From Cellulomonas sp. (GTDB lineage: Bacteria > Actinomycetota > Actinomycetes > Actinomycetales > Cellulomonadaceae), in contig NZ_JAGIBD010000010.1 in NCBI RefSeq assembly GCF_017744555.1, positions 1 to 64,000 of the forward strand: DNA of 64,000 bases, in the 5' to 3' direction. This document shows, piece after piece, positions 21,981-31,098 of the stretch. A program made the translations under genes and the position numbers. Under the pieces are notes generated by a model that had not been told where the DNA came from, made no database searches, and worked only from the letters and a program-made list of their open reading frames with translations. How positions within the stretch are numbered: position 1 is the first letter of the stretch; the number at the start of each line of letters is the position of its first letter.

Positions 21981-23695
21981 GCGACTTCACCGCACCGACG
22001 ATCGCGTGGGGGCCGCTGAGCCCCGTGATCATCGTGCTGCTCGCGGCGGTGGTCGGCGTGCTCGTCGAGGCGTTCGTCCCGGCCGCGCGCCGGCGCGTCG
22101 TGCAGCTCGCGCTGTCCGTCGTGGCGCTCGGTGGCGCGCTCGTCGCGGTCGCGGCGCTGTGGAGCGGCGTGAGCGAGGACGGCGGCACGGCGGTGCTCGG
22201 CGGCTCGCTCGTCGTCGACGGGCCGACCCTCGTGCTGCAGGCGACGCTCGCGCTGCTGGCGCTGCTGGCGCTGCTCGTGGTCGTCGACCGCACCGAGACG
22301 GGCGAGGACGCGTTCGCCCCGTCGGCGGCGTCCATCCCGGGCTCCGACTACGAGGAGCTCGCGCGGCGCAAGGGCGTGCAGCAGACGGAGATCTACCCGC
22401 TGCTGCTCTTCGCGACCGGCGGCATGCTGATCTTCCCCGCGGCGGGCGACCTGCTGACCCTGTTCGTGGCGCTCGAGGTGCTCTCGCTCCCGCTCTACCT
22501 GCTGACGGGCATGGCGCGTCGTCGTCGCCTGCTGTCGCAGGAGGCGTCGATGAAGTACTTCCTGCTCGGTGCGTTCACCTCCGCGCTCATGCTCTTCGGC
22601 ATCGCGCTCGTCTACGGCTACAGCGGCTCGCTGCGCTACTCGGTGATCGCCGACGCGACCAAGGAGGCGAGCGGGCTCGACGGGCTGCTGCTCGTCGGCT
22701 CCGTGCTGATCCTGGCCGGTCTGCTGTTCAAGGTCGGTGCGGCGCCGTTCCACACCTGGACGCCGGACGTCTACCAGGGTGCGCCGACGCCCATCACCGG
22801 GTTCATGGCGGCGTGCACCAAGGTCGCCGCGTTCGGTGCCCTGCTCCGGATCGTCTACGTGGTGCTCCCGGGCCTCGACTGGGACCTCAGCGTGGTGCTC
22901 TGGACCGTCACGATCCTCACGATGGTCGTCGGCACCGTCGGCGCCCTGGTGCAGACCGACATGAAGCGCGTGCTCGGCTACTCGTCGATCGCGCACGCCG
23001 GGTTCATCCTCACGGGCGTCGTCGCGCTCAACCAGGCCGGCGTGACCGCGGTGCTGTTCTACCTGCTGGTGTACGGCGCGGCCACGGTCGGCGCGTTCGG
23101 CGTCGTGTGGCTCGTGCGTGAGCGCAGCGTCCAGTCGGACGGCTCGGCCGGAGCGGTCCTCGGCGAGGCCACGCACCTGTCGCAGTGGGCGGGCCTCGGC
23201 CGGTCGAACCCGGCGCTCGCGCTCGTGTTCGCGCTGTTCCTGCTGTCGTTCGCGGGGATCCCGCTCACCGCGGGCTTCGCCGGGAAGTTCGCGGTGTTCT
23301 CCGCGGCGATCGAGGGCGGCGCGTGGCCGCTCGCGCTCATCGGCGTCCTGTCGTCGTCCGCGGCCGCGTTCTTCTACGTGCGGATCATCGTGCTGATGTT
23401 CTTCACGGAGCCGTCGGGGTCGACCGAGGCCGAGGGCGGTGCCGTCGCCGCGTCGGAGGACGGCGCGGCGGGCCTCCCGCTCGACGTGCCCGCGTCCGGC
23501 GCCGCGCTCGAGGGGTCGGCAACCGGCCTGGCGGTCGAGGTGCGTGCCGCGGCGACGACGACCACGACGGTCGTCGGCACCGAGGGCTTTGCCGCGGTCG
23601 CGATCGCGGTCTGTGCTGCCACGACCGTGATCCTCGGTGTCGCGCCGTCCTGGCTGCTCGAGCTCATCGGCGGCGTCGCCCAGTTCCTCCCGTGA
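21977..23695 (+). CDS. nuoN: NADH-quinone oxidoreductase subunit N
   Basis: Third antiporter-like subunit, 572 residues, about fourteen helices, with LFVALEVLSLPLYLL and FHTWTPDVYQGAPTPITGFMA. A soluble, Ala/Ser/Glu/Thr-rich insert of about 65 residues sits before the last helix, which is longer than in E. coli. The GTG overlaps the nuoM stop (GTGA). A strong hairpin 7 bp after the stop closes the operon. Confidence 0.97.
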   Translation: MSDFTAPTIAWGPLSPVIIVLLAAVVGVLVEAFVPAARRRVVQLALSVVALGGALVAVAALWSGVSEDGGTAVLGGSLVVDGPTLVLQATLALLALLALLVVVDRTETGEDAFAPSAASIPGSDYEELARRKGVQQTEIYPLLLFATGGMLIFPAAGDLLTLFVALEVLSLPLYLLTGMARRRRLLSQEASMKYFLLGAFTSALMLFGIALVYGYSGSLRYSVIADATKEASGLDGLLLVGSVLILAGLLFKVGAAPFHTWTPDVYQGAPTPITGFMAACTKVAAFGALLRIVYVVLPGLDWDLSVVLWTVTILTMVVGTVGALVQTDMKRVLGYSSIAHAGFILTGVVALNQAGVTAVLFYLLVYGAATVGAFGVVWLVRERSVQSDGSAGAVLGEATHLSQWAGLGRSNPALALVFALFLLSFAGIPLTAGFAGKFAVFSAAIEGGAWPLALIGVLSSSAAAFFYVRIIVLMFFTEPSGSTEAEGGAVAASEDGAAGLPLDVPASGAALEGSATGLAVEVRAAATTTTTVVGTEGFAAVAIAVCAATTVILGVAPSWLLELIGGVAQFLP

Positions 23696-23701
23696 CAAGC
23701 G

Positions 23702-23737
23702 GATCGGCCACCCGGCGGACCGCCCGGGTGGCCGGTC
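23702..23737 (+). terminator. Terminator of the nuo operon
   Basis: A 14-bp stem with one G-U pair (23702-23715 with 23724-23737) and an 8-nt loop, starting 7 bp after the nuoN stop. No U-tract follows. Confidence 0.75.
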
Positions 23738-23798
23738 GCCGCGCAGGCTCACAGGGGGCGCACCGGCCCTCGTGTCCGTGGAGGCCGTGCCGGGAAGA

Positions 23799-23804
23799 TA
23801 GGTT
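23799..23804 (+). promoter_or_regulatory. -10 box TAGGTT of a leaderless prenyl-synthase transcript
   Basis: TAGGTT is followed by six bases and then GTG 23811, with no ribosome site between. Confidence 0.45.
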
Positions 23805-23810
23805 CGTCCC

Positions 23811-24818
23811 GTGACAACGACGACCGCCATCCCGCTCGGCGACCCTGTCCTCGCGGAACGGCTGACGGCCCGGCTCGCCCTCGTCGAGGAGCGGCTGCGC
23901 GACGCGGTGACGCACGCGGACCCGCTCGCGCACGACGCGTCCCGGCACCTGGTCAACGCCGGGGGCAAGCGCCTGCGCCCGCTCCTCACGCTGCTGGCGG
24001 CCGAGCTGGGCGACGGCGACCGCCGGGAGGTCCTCGACGCGGCAGTCGTCGTCGAGCTGACCCACCTCGCGACGCTGTACCACGACGACGTCATGGACTC
24101 CGCGCCGCTGCGACGCGGTGCCCCGGCGGCGCAGGAGGTCTGGGGCAACTCCGTCGCGATCCTCACGGGGGACCTGCTGTTCGCGCGCGCGTCCGCCACG
24201 GTCGCCGGGCTCGGGCCCGAGGCAGTCCGCATCCAGGCCGCGACGTTCGAGCGGCTGTGCCTCGGCCAGCTGCACGAGACGGTCGGGCCCCGCCCGGGCG
24301 ACGACCCGGTGGCGCACTACCTGCAGGTGCTGTCCGACAAGACGGCGTCCCTGATCTCGACGTCGGCGCGGTTCGGTGCCATGTTCGCGGGCTGCCGCCC
24401 CGAGGCCGTCGCGACCGTGACGAGCTTCGGCGAGCGGATCGGCGTCGCGTTCCAGCTCGCCGACGACGTGCTCGACCTGACGTCGGACGGCGACGTCTCC
24501 GGCAAGACGCCGGGCACCGACCTGCGCGACCGGGTGCCGACCATGCCCACGCTGCTGCTGCGTGCCCGCGCCGCCTCGCCCGACGCGTCTGCCGAGGACC
24601 TGGCCGTGGTCGAGCTCCTCGACGCCGACCTGACGGACGACGCGGCGCTCGCCCGGGCGGTCGCCGCGCTGCGGGCGCACCCGGTGGTCGACGAGACGCG
24701 CACGCGGGCGGTCGAGCTGGCCCGGGCAGCCGTCCACGAGCTCGACGGGCTGCCGGACGGCCCGGTGAAGGACGCGCTCGTGTCGTTCGCCGACGCCCTG
24801 GTGGACCGCGCCTCCTGA
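23811..24818 (+). CDS. Trans-polyprenyl diphosphate synthase, probably for the menaquinone tail
   Basis: Chain-elongating all-trans prenyl synthase. The 335 residues contain both aspartate-rich motifs, DDVMD (92-96) and DDVLD (218-222), and GGKRLRPLL (51-59) for isopentenyl diphosphate binding. The residues before the first motif (HLATLY) are small or aromatic in the pattern of long-chain synthases, but the product length cannot be read from sequence. Placement beside nuo and menaquinone genes supports a nonaprenyl (MK-9) product. The GTG start has a leaderless-type -10 box. The stop codon lies inside a 13-bp tandem repeat. Confidence 0.9.
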   Translation: MTTTTAIPLGDPVLAERLTARLALVEERLRDAVTHADPLAHDASRHLVNAGGKRLRPLLTLLAAELGDGDRREVLDAAVVVELTHLATLYHDDVMDSAPLRRGAPAAQEVWGNSVAILTGDLLFARASATVAGLGPEAVRIQAATFERLCLGQLHETVGPRPGDDPVAHYLQVLSDKTASLISTSARFGAMFAGCRPEAVATVTSFGERIGVAFQLADDVLDLTSDGDVSGKTPGTDLRDRVPTMPTLLLRARAASPDASAEDLAVVELLDADLTDDAALARAVAALRAHPVVDETRTRAVELARAAVHELDGLPDGPVKDALVSFADALVDRAS

Positions 24819-24850
24819 CCGCGCCTCCTGACCGCGCGTCCTGACCGCAC
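24804..24850. repeat. 13-bp tandem repeat spanning a stop codon
   Basis: The unit GACCGCGCCTCCT occurs at 24804-24816 and 24817-24829, with a one-base variant at 24830-24842 and a partial fourth copy to 24850. The TGA stop of the prenyl synthase (24816-24818) lies across the first unit boundary. Confidence 0.85.
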
Positions 24851-24938
24851 GGTGGGCGTACGAGAGTGAGGCGTCGTGCCCGTGACTCTGGCACGATGAC
24901 GGCGCGGGACCACCCGTGAACCGTGACCGGGAGGCCCC

Positions 24939-26312
24939 GTGAGCAACCGTCCGACGGACGCACGTCGCGCGACGTCCTCGCGCGCCGCAGGGCGCTCCGT
25001 CGTGGTCGCCCCCGGGTCGGTCGCGCCCGTGGGCCGGCGGGTCGCGGCGTACGCGGTGGACATGGTCCTGCTGCTGCTCGCGTCGGTGATCGGCTACCTG
25101 ATCGCCCGCGGCGGTGTGGCCGAGGGCGCACCCGTCCCGATCCTGATCCCCGCCGTGCTCTGCGTCGTCGTCGGCGCCGTGCAGTGGGTCGCCGAGTCGG
25201 TCTCGGGCGCCACGGCGGGCAACGCCCTGCTGGGCATCCGGACGATGTCGGCACGCACCGGCCGGCCCGCCGGGCTCCTCGCGATCCTGCTCCGCGACCT
25301 CGTCGTCGGTGCGGGCTCGCTCGTGTGCCTCGTGGGGCAGTGGGTCGTGGTCGCGTCGGGCGTGTGGGACACGACGCCGGCGCAACGGGGCTGGCACGAC
25401 AAGGCCGCGGGCACGCTCGTGCTGCGGGCGGCCTCGGTGTCGACCGCGGCCCGCGTGGTCGCGGGGCCGGCCGCGTGGGACGACGCCGTGGCTCGGGCGG
25501 TCGGACGGACCGACACCCCGAGTGCGGGACGCGCGCCGTCGGGTCCGGCGTGGACGGGCGGTGCAGGTGCCGGGCTCGCCCCGGCGGCCCCGGGGCCGCT
25601 CGTGCCGATCTCGGTCGTGCCTGGCACGCCGCTCCCGTCGTCGCCGGAGCCCGAGCCCGCCGCGGCCGACCCGGTGCCGATGATCGACGTGCCCGCAGAG
25701 GTCCGCCCGGCGGTCGCGGTGGCGCCCGTGGCGCCCGACGTGATCGGGGCGCCGCCCGTCTCGACCCCCAACCCCGTCGAGTCGGCGCAGGAGCGTGCCC
25801 CGCTCATCGAGGGGCCACCCTCGGCGGTGCGGAGCCGGCGCGAGCTGCGCCTCGACGAGCGTCGCGCCCCTGAACAGGAGCCGCGCGTGCCCACGTCGCC
25901 GCTGCCTGACCTCGGCGACCTCGAGCTGACCCGGCTGCGGGACGAGCCGGCGCCCCGCAGAGCCGGAGGGTCGGCGGTGGCCGCTCCCGGCGTACGGCTG
26001 GTGTTCGACACAGGCGAGCGGGTCGACGTGGTCGGGGACGGCCTCGTGGGTCGCAGCCCGTCGGCCGAGGCCGGTGTCGAGCACGTGGTCGCGATCGACG
26101 ACCCCGAGCGGTCGATCTCGAAGGTGCACCTGGCGTTCGGCCCGACGCCCGACGGCGGGCTGTGGGTCACGGACCGCGGGTCGACGAACGGGACCGTGCT
26201 CGTGGCGCCCGGCGGCTCGGGCGTGGTGCTGCCCGCCGGCGCGCGCGTCGGGGCGCCCGTGGGCTCGACGATCCGGTTCGGTCAGCGCAGCGTCCGCGTC
26301 GAGCGGGTCTGA
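24939..26312 (+). CDS. RDD-domain membrane protein with C-terminal FHA domain
   Basis: Function not known. The 457 residues comprise an RDD domain with three or four membrane helices (about 30-165; VGRRVAAYAVDMVLL gives the Arg-Asp pattern, and NALLGIRTM and RGWHDKAAGTLV are typical), a long Pro/Ala/Val-rich linker (about 175-340), and a forkhead-associated domain (about 350-457) with GRSPS, SKVHLAF and DRGSTNGT, the phosphothreonine-binding signature. An RDD-FHA pairing suggests a membrane protein that docks a Ser/Thr-kinase substrate; that is inference, since no kinase is in the window. The GTG start follows a GGGAGG site. It converges on the APH-fold gene with 12 bp between the two coding regions. 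Confidence 0.85.
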   Translation: MSNRPTDARRATSSRAAGRSVVVAPGSVAPVGRRVAAYAVDMVLLLLASVIGYLIARGGVAEGAPVPILIPAVLCVVVGAVQWVAESVSGATAGNALLGIRTMSARTGRPAGLLAILLRDLVVGAGSLVCLVGQWVVVASGVWDTTPAQRGWHDKAAGTLVLRAASVSTAARVVAGPAAWDDAVARAVGRTDTPSAGRAPSGPAWTGGAGAGLAPAAPGPLVPISVVPGTPLPSSPEPEPAAADPVPMIDVPAEVRPAVAVAPVAPDVIGAPPVSTPNPVESAQERAPLIEGPPSAVRSRRELRLDERRAPEQEPRVPTSPLPDLGDLELTRLRDEPAPRRAGGSAVAAPGVRLVFDTGERVDVVGDGLVGRSPSAEAGVEHVVAIDDPERSISKVHLAFGPTPDGGLWVTDRGSTNGTVLVAPGGSGVVLPAGARVGAPVGSTIRFGQRSVRVERV

Positions 26313-26324
26313 CCGGCTCGACGC

Positions 26325-27086
26325 TCAGCCGCGGGACGTCAGCGCGTCGCGGATCGCCGGCACGCGGTCGGTGAGGACGGCCAGCCGGGCGCGGGTGCTC
26401 GCCGGCTCACCGATCTCGCCGAGCCGCAGCATCCCTGGGTCACCGGCGTGCTGCCCCTCCTCGATGCGGTCGCACGCGTCGGTCATCCGCCGCGTCACGT
26501 GGTCGAGCAGATCGGCGGGGTCGATGCCACCGTAGGCGTCGGCGACCACCTGCAGACCGTGCGCCGCCGCCCCCGGGTCCTCGCCCAGCCGCAGCAGGGG
26601 AGAGTTCCACGCGAAGATCGCGACGTCGTCGAGCGGGATCCCTGGGCCGGCGACGTCCCAGTCGAAGACGCCCGCGAGCGTGTCGCCGTCGAACGCCATG
26701 TTGTACATCGCGGTGTCGTGGTGGCACACGATCTCGCCGTCCTCGAGGGCCCGGTCGGCGAACCGCCACCGGCGCCGGTCCCGCGGGAAGCCCGTGACGA
26801 CCGCGTGGTACTCCCGCAGCCAGCTCATCGCCGAGCGCACCTGCTCGTCGGTCAGGTCCTCGGTGCCGATCGGGACGACCCGGCCGGGCAGGTACGTGAG
26901 CACCTCGCGGCCCTGGTCGTCCGTACCGAGGACACGCGGCACGTGCGCGAGCCCGGCGTGGGCGAGGAACTCGAGCAGCTCGTGCACGGCGGGCGTCCAG
27001 GGGCCGGTCGGACGCCGGACGGTGTCCCCGACACGGACGGCACCACCGACGTTGCCGCCCTCGAGCGGGATCTCGACCTCGGACAT
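26325..27086 (-). CDS. APH-fold phosphotransferase family protein
   Basis: Aminoglycoside-phosphotransferase/choline-kinase fold, substrate unknown. In 253 residues the catalytic loop reads CHHDTAMYNM (His123, Asp124, Asn129) and the Mg-binding motif reads FDWDVAGPG (Asp142, Asp144), so activity is plausible. The ATG at 27086 is chosen over GTG 27095 because a TACGGT box lies 7 nt before it. Proteins of this type are common singletons in actinobacteria. Nothing nearby suggests resistance, so I do not call it an antibiotic kinase. Confidence 0.8.
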   Translation of the reverse strand: MSEVEIPLEGGNVGGAVRVGDTVRRPTGPWTPAVHELLEFLAHAGLAHVPRVLGTDDQGREVLTYLPGRVVPIGTEDLTDEQVRSAMSWLREYHAVVTGFPRDRRRWRFADRALEDGEIVCHHDTAMYNMAFDGDTLAGVFDWDVAGPGIPLDDVAIFAWNSPLLRLGEDPGAAAHGLQVVADAYGGIDPADLLDHVTRRMTDACDRIEEGQHAGDPGMLRLGEIGEPASTRARLAVLTDRVPAIRDALTSRG

Positions 27087-27093
27087 GCGAGCC

Positions 27094-27099
27094 ACCGTA
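27094..27099 (-). promoter_or_regulatory. -10 box TACGGT of a leaderless transcript
   Basis: On the minus strand TACGGT is followed by 7 nt and the ATG at 27086. Confidence 0.42.
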
Positions 27100-27185
27100 G
27101 GGCCTGCGGCCTCCGCGTCCCCAGGAGTTTCACCGCCGGGCCGTCGGCCGGCACGGCCACGCCTCGATCCCGACGGTCCGCGACG

Positions 27186-27371
27186 TCAGCCCGGCTCAGG
27201 CGAACCGGCCCGCTCGGGCACGGGGATCCCGCGGCGCCCCAGCTCCTCGACGACGGTCCGGGGGACGGCCCGGCAGCCGCACTCGTGGGCGTGCTCGAGG
27301 TGCCACTCGACGCGGCGGTCCATCGACGCACCCTGACCCAGCACGTGCTCGTCATGCCACTCGGCGTTCAT
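27186..27371 (-). CDS. Small His/Cys-rich protein of unknown function
   Basis: A 61-residue open frame. The middle reads HLEHAHECGC, and the N-terminus adds EWHDEH, so seven His and two Cys are packed in about 30 residues, suggesting a metal site. The first 50 residues look like real coding sequence: codons end mainly in G/C and amphipathic helices can be drawn. TGTCAT, a poor -10 box, lies 6 nt before ATG 27371. It sits between the APH-fold gene and the sdh terminator. I do not recognise a named family. Confidence 0.55.
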   Translation of the reverse strand: MNAEWHDEHVLGQGASMDRRVEWHLEHAHECGCRAVPRTVVEELGRRGIPVPERAGSPEPG

Positions 27372-27386
27372 AGCCCCATGACAGCA

Positions 27387-27424
27387 CCGGCCCGGCCTCC
27401 CCGTCGAGCAGGGAGCCGGGCCGG
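27387..27424 (-). terminator. Terminator downstream of sdhB
   Basis: Stem of 10 bp (27387-27396 with 27415-27424) continued by 4 bp after a one-base bulge, 9-nt loop. It lies about 85 bp past the sdhB stop, beyond the duplicated sdhB tail. Confidence 0.65.
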
Positions 27425-27442
27425 ATGCCGAGAACCACGAGG

Positions 27443-27540
27443 TCAGAAGGTGCGCGTGATCATCGCCCGCTTCACTCGCCTCACGCGGCCGCCGCGGTGA
27501 TCCGCCTCAGAAGGCGCGCGTGATCATCGCCCGCTTCACT
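27443..27540. repeat. Duplicated 3' end of sdhB
   Basis: A 34-bp segment holding the last codons and stop of sdhB (27507-27540) is repeated at 27443-27476 with one difference (27451 versus 27515). The period is 64 bp, so the second copy is out of frame with sdhB and untranslated unless re-initiated. Confidence 0.9.
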
Positions 27541-28268
27541 TCTTGGATCGCCTTCGTCACCTCGATGCCACGCGGGCACGCCTCGGTGCAGTTGAAGGTC
27601 GTGCGGCAGCGCCACACGCCCTCCTTGTCGTTGAGGATCTCGAGGCGCTGCGCGCCGCCCTCGTCGCGGCTGTCGAAGATGAACCGGTGCGCGTTGACGA
27701 TCGCGGCCGGGCCGAAGTACTGCCCGTCGGTCCAGAACACGGGGCACGACGACGTGCACGCGGCGCACAGGATGCACTTCGTGGTGTCGTCGAACCGCTC
27801 GCGCTGCGCGGCCGACTGCAGGCGCTCCTTGGTCGGCTCGTTCCCCGTGGTGATGAGGAACGGCATGATCTCGCGGTACGACGCGAAGAAGGGCTCCATG
27901 TCGACCACGAGGTCCTTGATCACCGGGAGGCCCTTGATGGGCTCGACGGTGATCGGCTTGGAGATGTCCAGGTCCTTGAGCAGCGTCTTGCACGCGAGCC
28001 GGTTGCGGCCGTTGATGCGCATCGCGTCGGACCCGCACACGCCGTGCGCGCACGAGCGGCGGAACGTCAGCGACCCGTCCTGCTGCCACTTGACCTGGTG
28101 CAGGGCGTCGAGCACGCGGTCGGTGCCGTGGGCCTGCACGCGGAACTCGTCCCAGTGCGCGACCGTGGGCGACCCGGTGTCGTCGGGCAGGTAGCGCAGG
28201 ACCTTGAGGGTCACCTCGAACGAGGGGACCTCGCCCACCTTCGTGGGGGCTTCGGCGACAGCAGTCAT
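27507..28268 (-). CDS. sdhB: Succinate dehydrogenase iron-sulfur subunit
   Basis: Electron-transfer subunit of complex II, 253 residues. [2Fe-2S] ligands are Cys73, Cys78 and Cys93 with Asp81 at the usual fourth position. [4Fe-4S] and [3Fe-4S] ligands come from CILCAACTSSCP (165-176) and CRTTFNCTEACP (221-232). The ATG overlaps the sdhA stop (ATGA). Last gene of sdhCDAB; its 3' end is duplicated just downstream. Confidence 0.97.
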   Translation of the reverse strand: MTAVAEAPTKVGEVPSFEVTLKVLRYLPDDTGSPTVAHWDEFRVQAHGTDRVLDALHQVKWQQDGSLTFRRSCAHGVCGSDAMRINGRNRLACKTLLKDLDISKPITVEPIKGLPVIKDLVVDMEPFFASYREIMPFLITTGNEPTKERLQSAAQRERFDDTTKCILCAACTSSCPVFWTDGQYFGPAAIVNAHRFIFDSRDEGGAQRLEILNDKEGVWRCRTTFNCTEACPRGIEVTKAIQEVKRAMITRAF

Positions 28269-30118
28269 CAGTACTTGCGCTCCATCGGCTGGTAGCGGGT
28301 CATGGTGACGGGCTTGGAGCCCAGCACGAGCTGGTAGCCGTCGAACACGGTGGTGTGCGCGAACGGTCCCTTGCGGTCGCCGTCCTGGTCCGTGCCCCAG
28401 CGGCGGTGGCCCTCGCTGGGCAGCGGCCGCCGGTAGGCCATCGTGTGCCGCATGTAGTTCTTGTCGTCGCGGTCGGGGAAGTCCTCACGGAAGTGCCCGC
28501 CGCGCGACTCGTCGCGGTTGAGGGCGCCGACGACGACCGTCTCGGCGATGTCGAGCAGGAAGCCGAGCTCGACCGCCTCGAGGAGGTCGGTGTTGAACAT
28601 CCGGCTCTTGTCCTGCACGCTCACCGCACGGAACCGCTTCTGCAGCGCCTTGAGGTCGTCGAGCGCCTGCGTCAGCGACTCCTTGGTGCGGAACACCTGC
28701 GCGTTCTTGTCCATCGTCTCCTGCAGCGCCTTGCGGATGTCCGCCACGCGCTCGCCGTCGGGGCGCGTCCGGATCTCCTCGAGGCCCGCGACGACGGTCG
28801 CGGCGGGGTTCTCCGGCAGCTCCACGAACGACGCGGTCGACGCGTACTGCGCGGCCGAGATGCCGGACCGCTTGCCGAACACGTTGATGTCGAGCAGCGA
28901 GTTCGTGCCGAGGCGGTTCGACCCGTGCACCGAGACGCACGCGACCTCGCCGGCGGCGTACAGGCCGCGGATCACGTCGGTCGAGTTCCGCAGCACCTCG
29001 CCCTCGATGTTGGTCGGGATGCCGCCCATCGCGTAGTGCGCAGTCGGGTAGACGGGCACCGGCTCGGTGTACGGCTCGATGCCGAGGTAGGTCCGGGCGA
29101 ACTCCGTGATGTCCGGGAGCTTGGCGTCGATGTGCGCGGGCTCCAGGTGCGTGAGGTCGAGCAGCACGTAGTCCTTGTTCGGGCCGGCGCCGCGGCCCTC
29201 GCGGACCTCGTTGGCCATCGACCGGGCGACGATGTCGCGCGGCGCGAGGTCCTTGATGGTGGGGGCGTACCGCTCCATGAAGCGCTCGCCCTCGGAGTTG
29301 CGCAGGATCGCGCCCTCGCCGCGTGCCGCCTCCGACAGGAGGATGCCGAGTCCCGCGAGACCCGTCGGGTGGAACTGGAAGAACTCCATGTCCTCGAGCG
29401 GGATGCCCCGGCGGTAGGCCAGCGCCATGCCGTCGCCGGTGAGGGTGTGCGCGTTCGACGTCGTCTTGAAGATCTTGCCGGCGCCTCCCGTGGCCAGGAC
29501 CACGGACTTCGCCTGGAACACGTGGATCTCGCCCGTCGCGAGCTCGTACGCGACGACGCCCGAGACGTGCACCTCCTCGCCGTCCGGCACGTGGCCGGCG
29601 GCGAGGTCGTGGTCCACCAGCAGGTCGAGCACGTAGAACTCGTTGAAGAACTCGACCTCGTTCTTCACGCACTGCTGGTAGAGCGTCTGCAGGATCATGT
29701 GGCCGGTGCGGTCCGCGGCGTAGCACGAGCGGCGCACGGCGGCCTCGCCGTGGTTGCGGGTGTGGCCGCCGAACCGGCGCTGGTCGATGCGGCCCTCGGG
29801 CGTCCGGTTGAACGGCAGGCCCATCTTCTCGAGGTCGAGCACCGCGTCGATGGCCTCCTTGGCCATGACCTCGGCGGCGTCCTGGTCGACCAGGTAGTCA
29901 CCGCCCTTGACGGTGTCGAACGTGTGCCACTCCCAGTTGTCCTCCTCGACGTTCGCGAGCGCGGCGCACATGCCGCCCTGCGCGGCGCCCGTGTGGGAAC
30001 GCGTGGGGTAGAGCTTGGAGATGACGGCCGTGCGCACGCGGGTCGACGACTCGAGCGCCGCGCGCATCCCGGCGCCGCCGGCGCCGACGATGACGACGTC
30101 GTACTGGTGGGTCTGCAT
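28268..30118 (-). CDS. sdhA: Succinate dehydrogenase flavoprotein subunit
   Basis: Oxidises succinate to fumarate. The 616 residues open with the FAD motif GAGGAG (12-17), and SHTGAAQGG carries His42, the residue that bonds covalently to FAD in the family. [13 protein letters not shown] holds the active-site Arg. C-terminal helices end in the Tyr/Lys-rich tail. The order sdhC-D-A-B and the single adjacent C and D membrane subunits argue for succinate dehydrogenase feeding menaquinone, not a separate fumarate reductase. Confidence 0.97.
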   Translation of the reverse strand: MQTHQYDVVIVGAGGAGMRAALESSTRVRTAVISKLYPTRSHTGAAQGGMCAALANVEEDNWEWHTFDTVKGGDYLVDQDAAEVMAKEAIDAVLDLEKMGLPFNRTPEGRIDQRRFGGHTRNHGEAAVRRSCYAADRTGHMILQTLYQQCVKNEVEFFNEFYVLDLLVDHDLAAGHVPDGEEVHVSGVVAYELATGEIHVFQAKSVVLATGGAGKIFKTTSNAHTLTGDGMALAYRRGIPLEDMEFFQFHPTGLAGLGILLSEAARGEGAILRNSEGERFMERYAPTIKDLAPRDIVARSMANEVREGRGAGPNKDYVLLDLTHLEPAHIDAKLPDITEFARTYLGIEPYTEPVPVYPTAHYAMGGIPTNIEGEVLRNSTDVIRGLYAAGEVACVSVHGSNRLGTNSLLDINVFGKRSGISAAQYASTASFVELPENPAATVVAGLEEIRTRPDGERVADIRKALQETMDKNAQVFRTKESLTQALDDLKALQKRFRAVSVQDKSRMFNTDLLEAVELGFLLDIAETVVVGALNRDESRGGHFREDFPDRDDKNYMRHTMAYRRPLPSEGHRRWGTDQDGDRKGPFAHTTVFDGYQLVLGSKPVTMTRYQPMERKY

Positions 30119-30141
30119 CAGGTGTCAGGTCCTTACCGAGA

Positions 30142-30600
30142 TCAGGCCGTGCAGAACGACGGCAGCAGGTCGGCCGGCGAGCCCGACGGGCACGGGTCGA
30201 ACGTGAAGATGACGAGCGTCCCGAGGATCACGACGACCGCGAACGCGAGGTACAGCAGGCCCTTGAGGACCAGGCGCGTGGTGTCGCGCTCCGCGTAGTC
30301 GTTGATGATCGTGCGCACGCCGTTGGTGCCGTGGATCATCGCGAGCCACAGCATCAGCAGGTCCCAGACCTGCCAGAACGGCGACGCCCACTTGCCGGCG
30401 ACGAAGCCGAAGTCGATCGCCTTGACGCCCTCGCCCGCCACGAGGTTGACGAACAGGTGGCCGAAGATCAGCACGAGCAGCAGCACGCCGGACGCGCGCA
30501 TGAACACCCAGCCGTACAGCTCGGTGTTGCCGCGCGTGGTGCGCCGGCCGGGGCCGCCCTTCGGGGGGCGGGGCGCCTTGGGGTCCGCGACGAGGGTCAT
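30142..30600 (-). CDS. sdhD: Succinate dehydrogenase membrane subunit D
   Basis: Hydrophobic anchor subunit of complex II, 152 residues, three membrane helices after a basic Pro/Gly-rich N-terminus. ATG 30600 is preferred over GTG 30603 because a GGAGG site (30607-30611) stands 6 nt before it; it overlaps the sdhC stop as TGATG. Conserved Gly and Asp near MIHGTNGVRTIINDYAE match heme/quinone-anchor subunits. Confidence 0.9.
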   Translation of the reverse strand: MTLVADPKAPRPPKGGPGRRTTRGNTELYGWVFMRASGVLLLVLIFGHLFVNLVAGEGVKAIDFGFVAGKWASPFWQVWDLLMLWLAMIHGTNGVRTIINDYAERDTTRLVLKGLLYLAFAVVVILGTLVIFTFDPCPSGSPADLLPSFCTA

Positions 30601-30992
30601 CACTCACCTCCGAACACGTGCATGAGGTGGCGCGGTAGGAACCCGGCCATGGTGACGACGAACAGGCCGACGACGACCCAGAGCATGACCTTCTGGTACT
30701 TCGGGCCCTTGGCCCAGAAGTCCACGAGGATGATCCGGAGGCCGTTGAACGCGTGGAACACGATGGCGGCGACGAGGCCGGCCTCACCGAGTCCCATGAT
30801 CGGGTTCTTGTACGTGCCGATGACGTCGTTGTACGCCTCGGGCGAGACGCGCACGAGCGCGGTGTCGAGCACGTGCACCAGCAGGAAGAAGAAGATCAGG
30901 ACGCCGGTCACGCGGTGCGCGACCCACGACCACATGCCTTCCCGCCCTCGGTAGAGAGTTCCGGCGGGCGCTTTGGCGGGCGCTGCGGGCAC
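30600..30992 (-). CDS. sdhC: Succinate dehydrogenase cytochrome b subunit C
   Basis: Cytochrome b556-type anchor subunit, 130 residues, three membrane helices. SWVAHRVTGVLIFFFLLVHVLDT and VFHAFNGLRIILVDF carry the conserved Ser/Arg and the heme-ligand His. The GTG start follows an AGGAGG site. First gene of the sdh operon; about 110 bp upstream lies a palindrome that may be its operator. Confidence 0.9.
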   Translation of the reverse strand: MPAAPAKAPAGTLYRGREGMWSWVAHRVTGVLIFFFLLVHVLDTALVRVSPEAYNDVIGTYKNPIMGLGEAGLVAAIVFHAFNGLRIILVDFWAKGPKYQKVMLWVVVGLFVVTMAGFLPRHLMHVFGGE

Positions 30993-31098
30993 TGGAGGGG
31001 CCTCCTGGCGAGTCAGGGTGTGAGGACGTCGTCGTCCCTGTCGAGCGACGCGCGCACCGGCGGCCGGTTGCGAGAGCAGTCGGAGTGCGCGTCCGTCT

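Noticed and set aside
26325..27086. Aminoglycoside resistance kinase
   Set aside because: Only fold-level motifs match; no similarity to a named resistance enzyme can be claimed and the setting is housekeeping.
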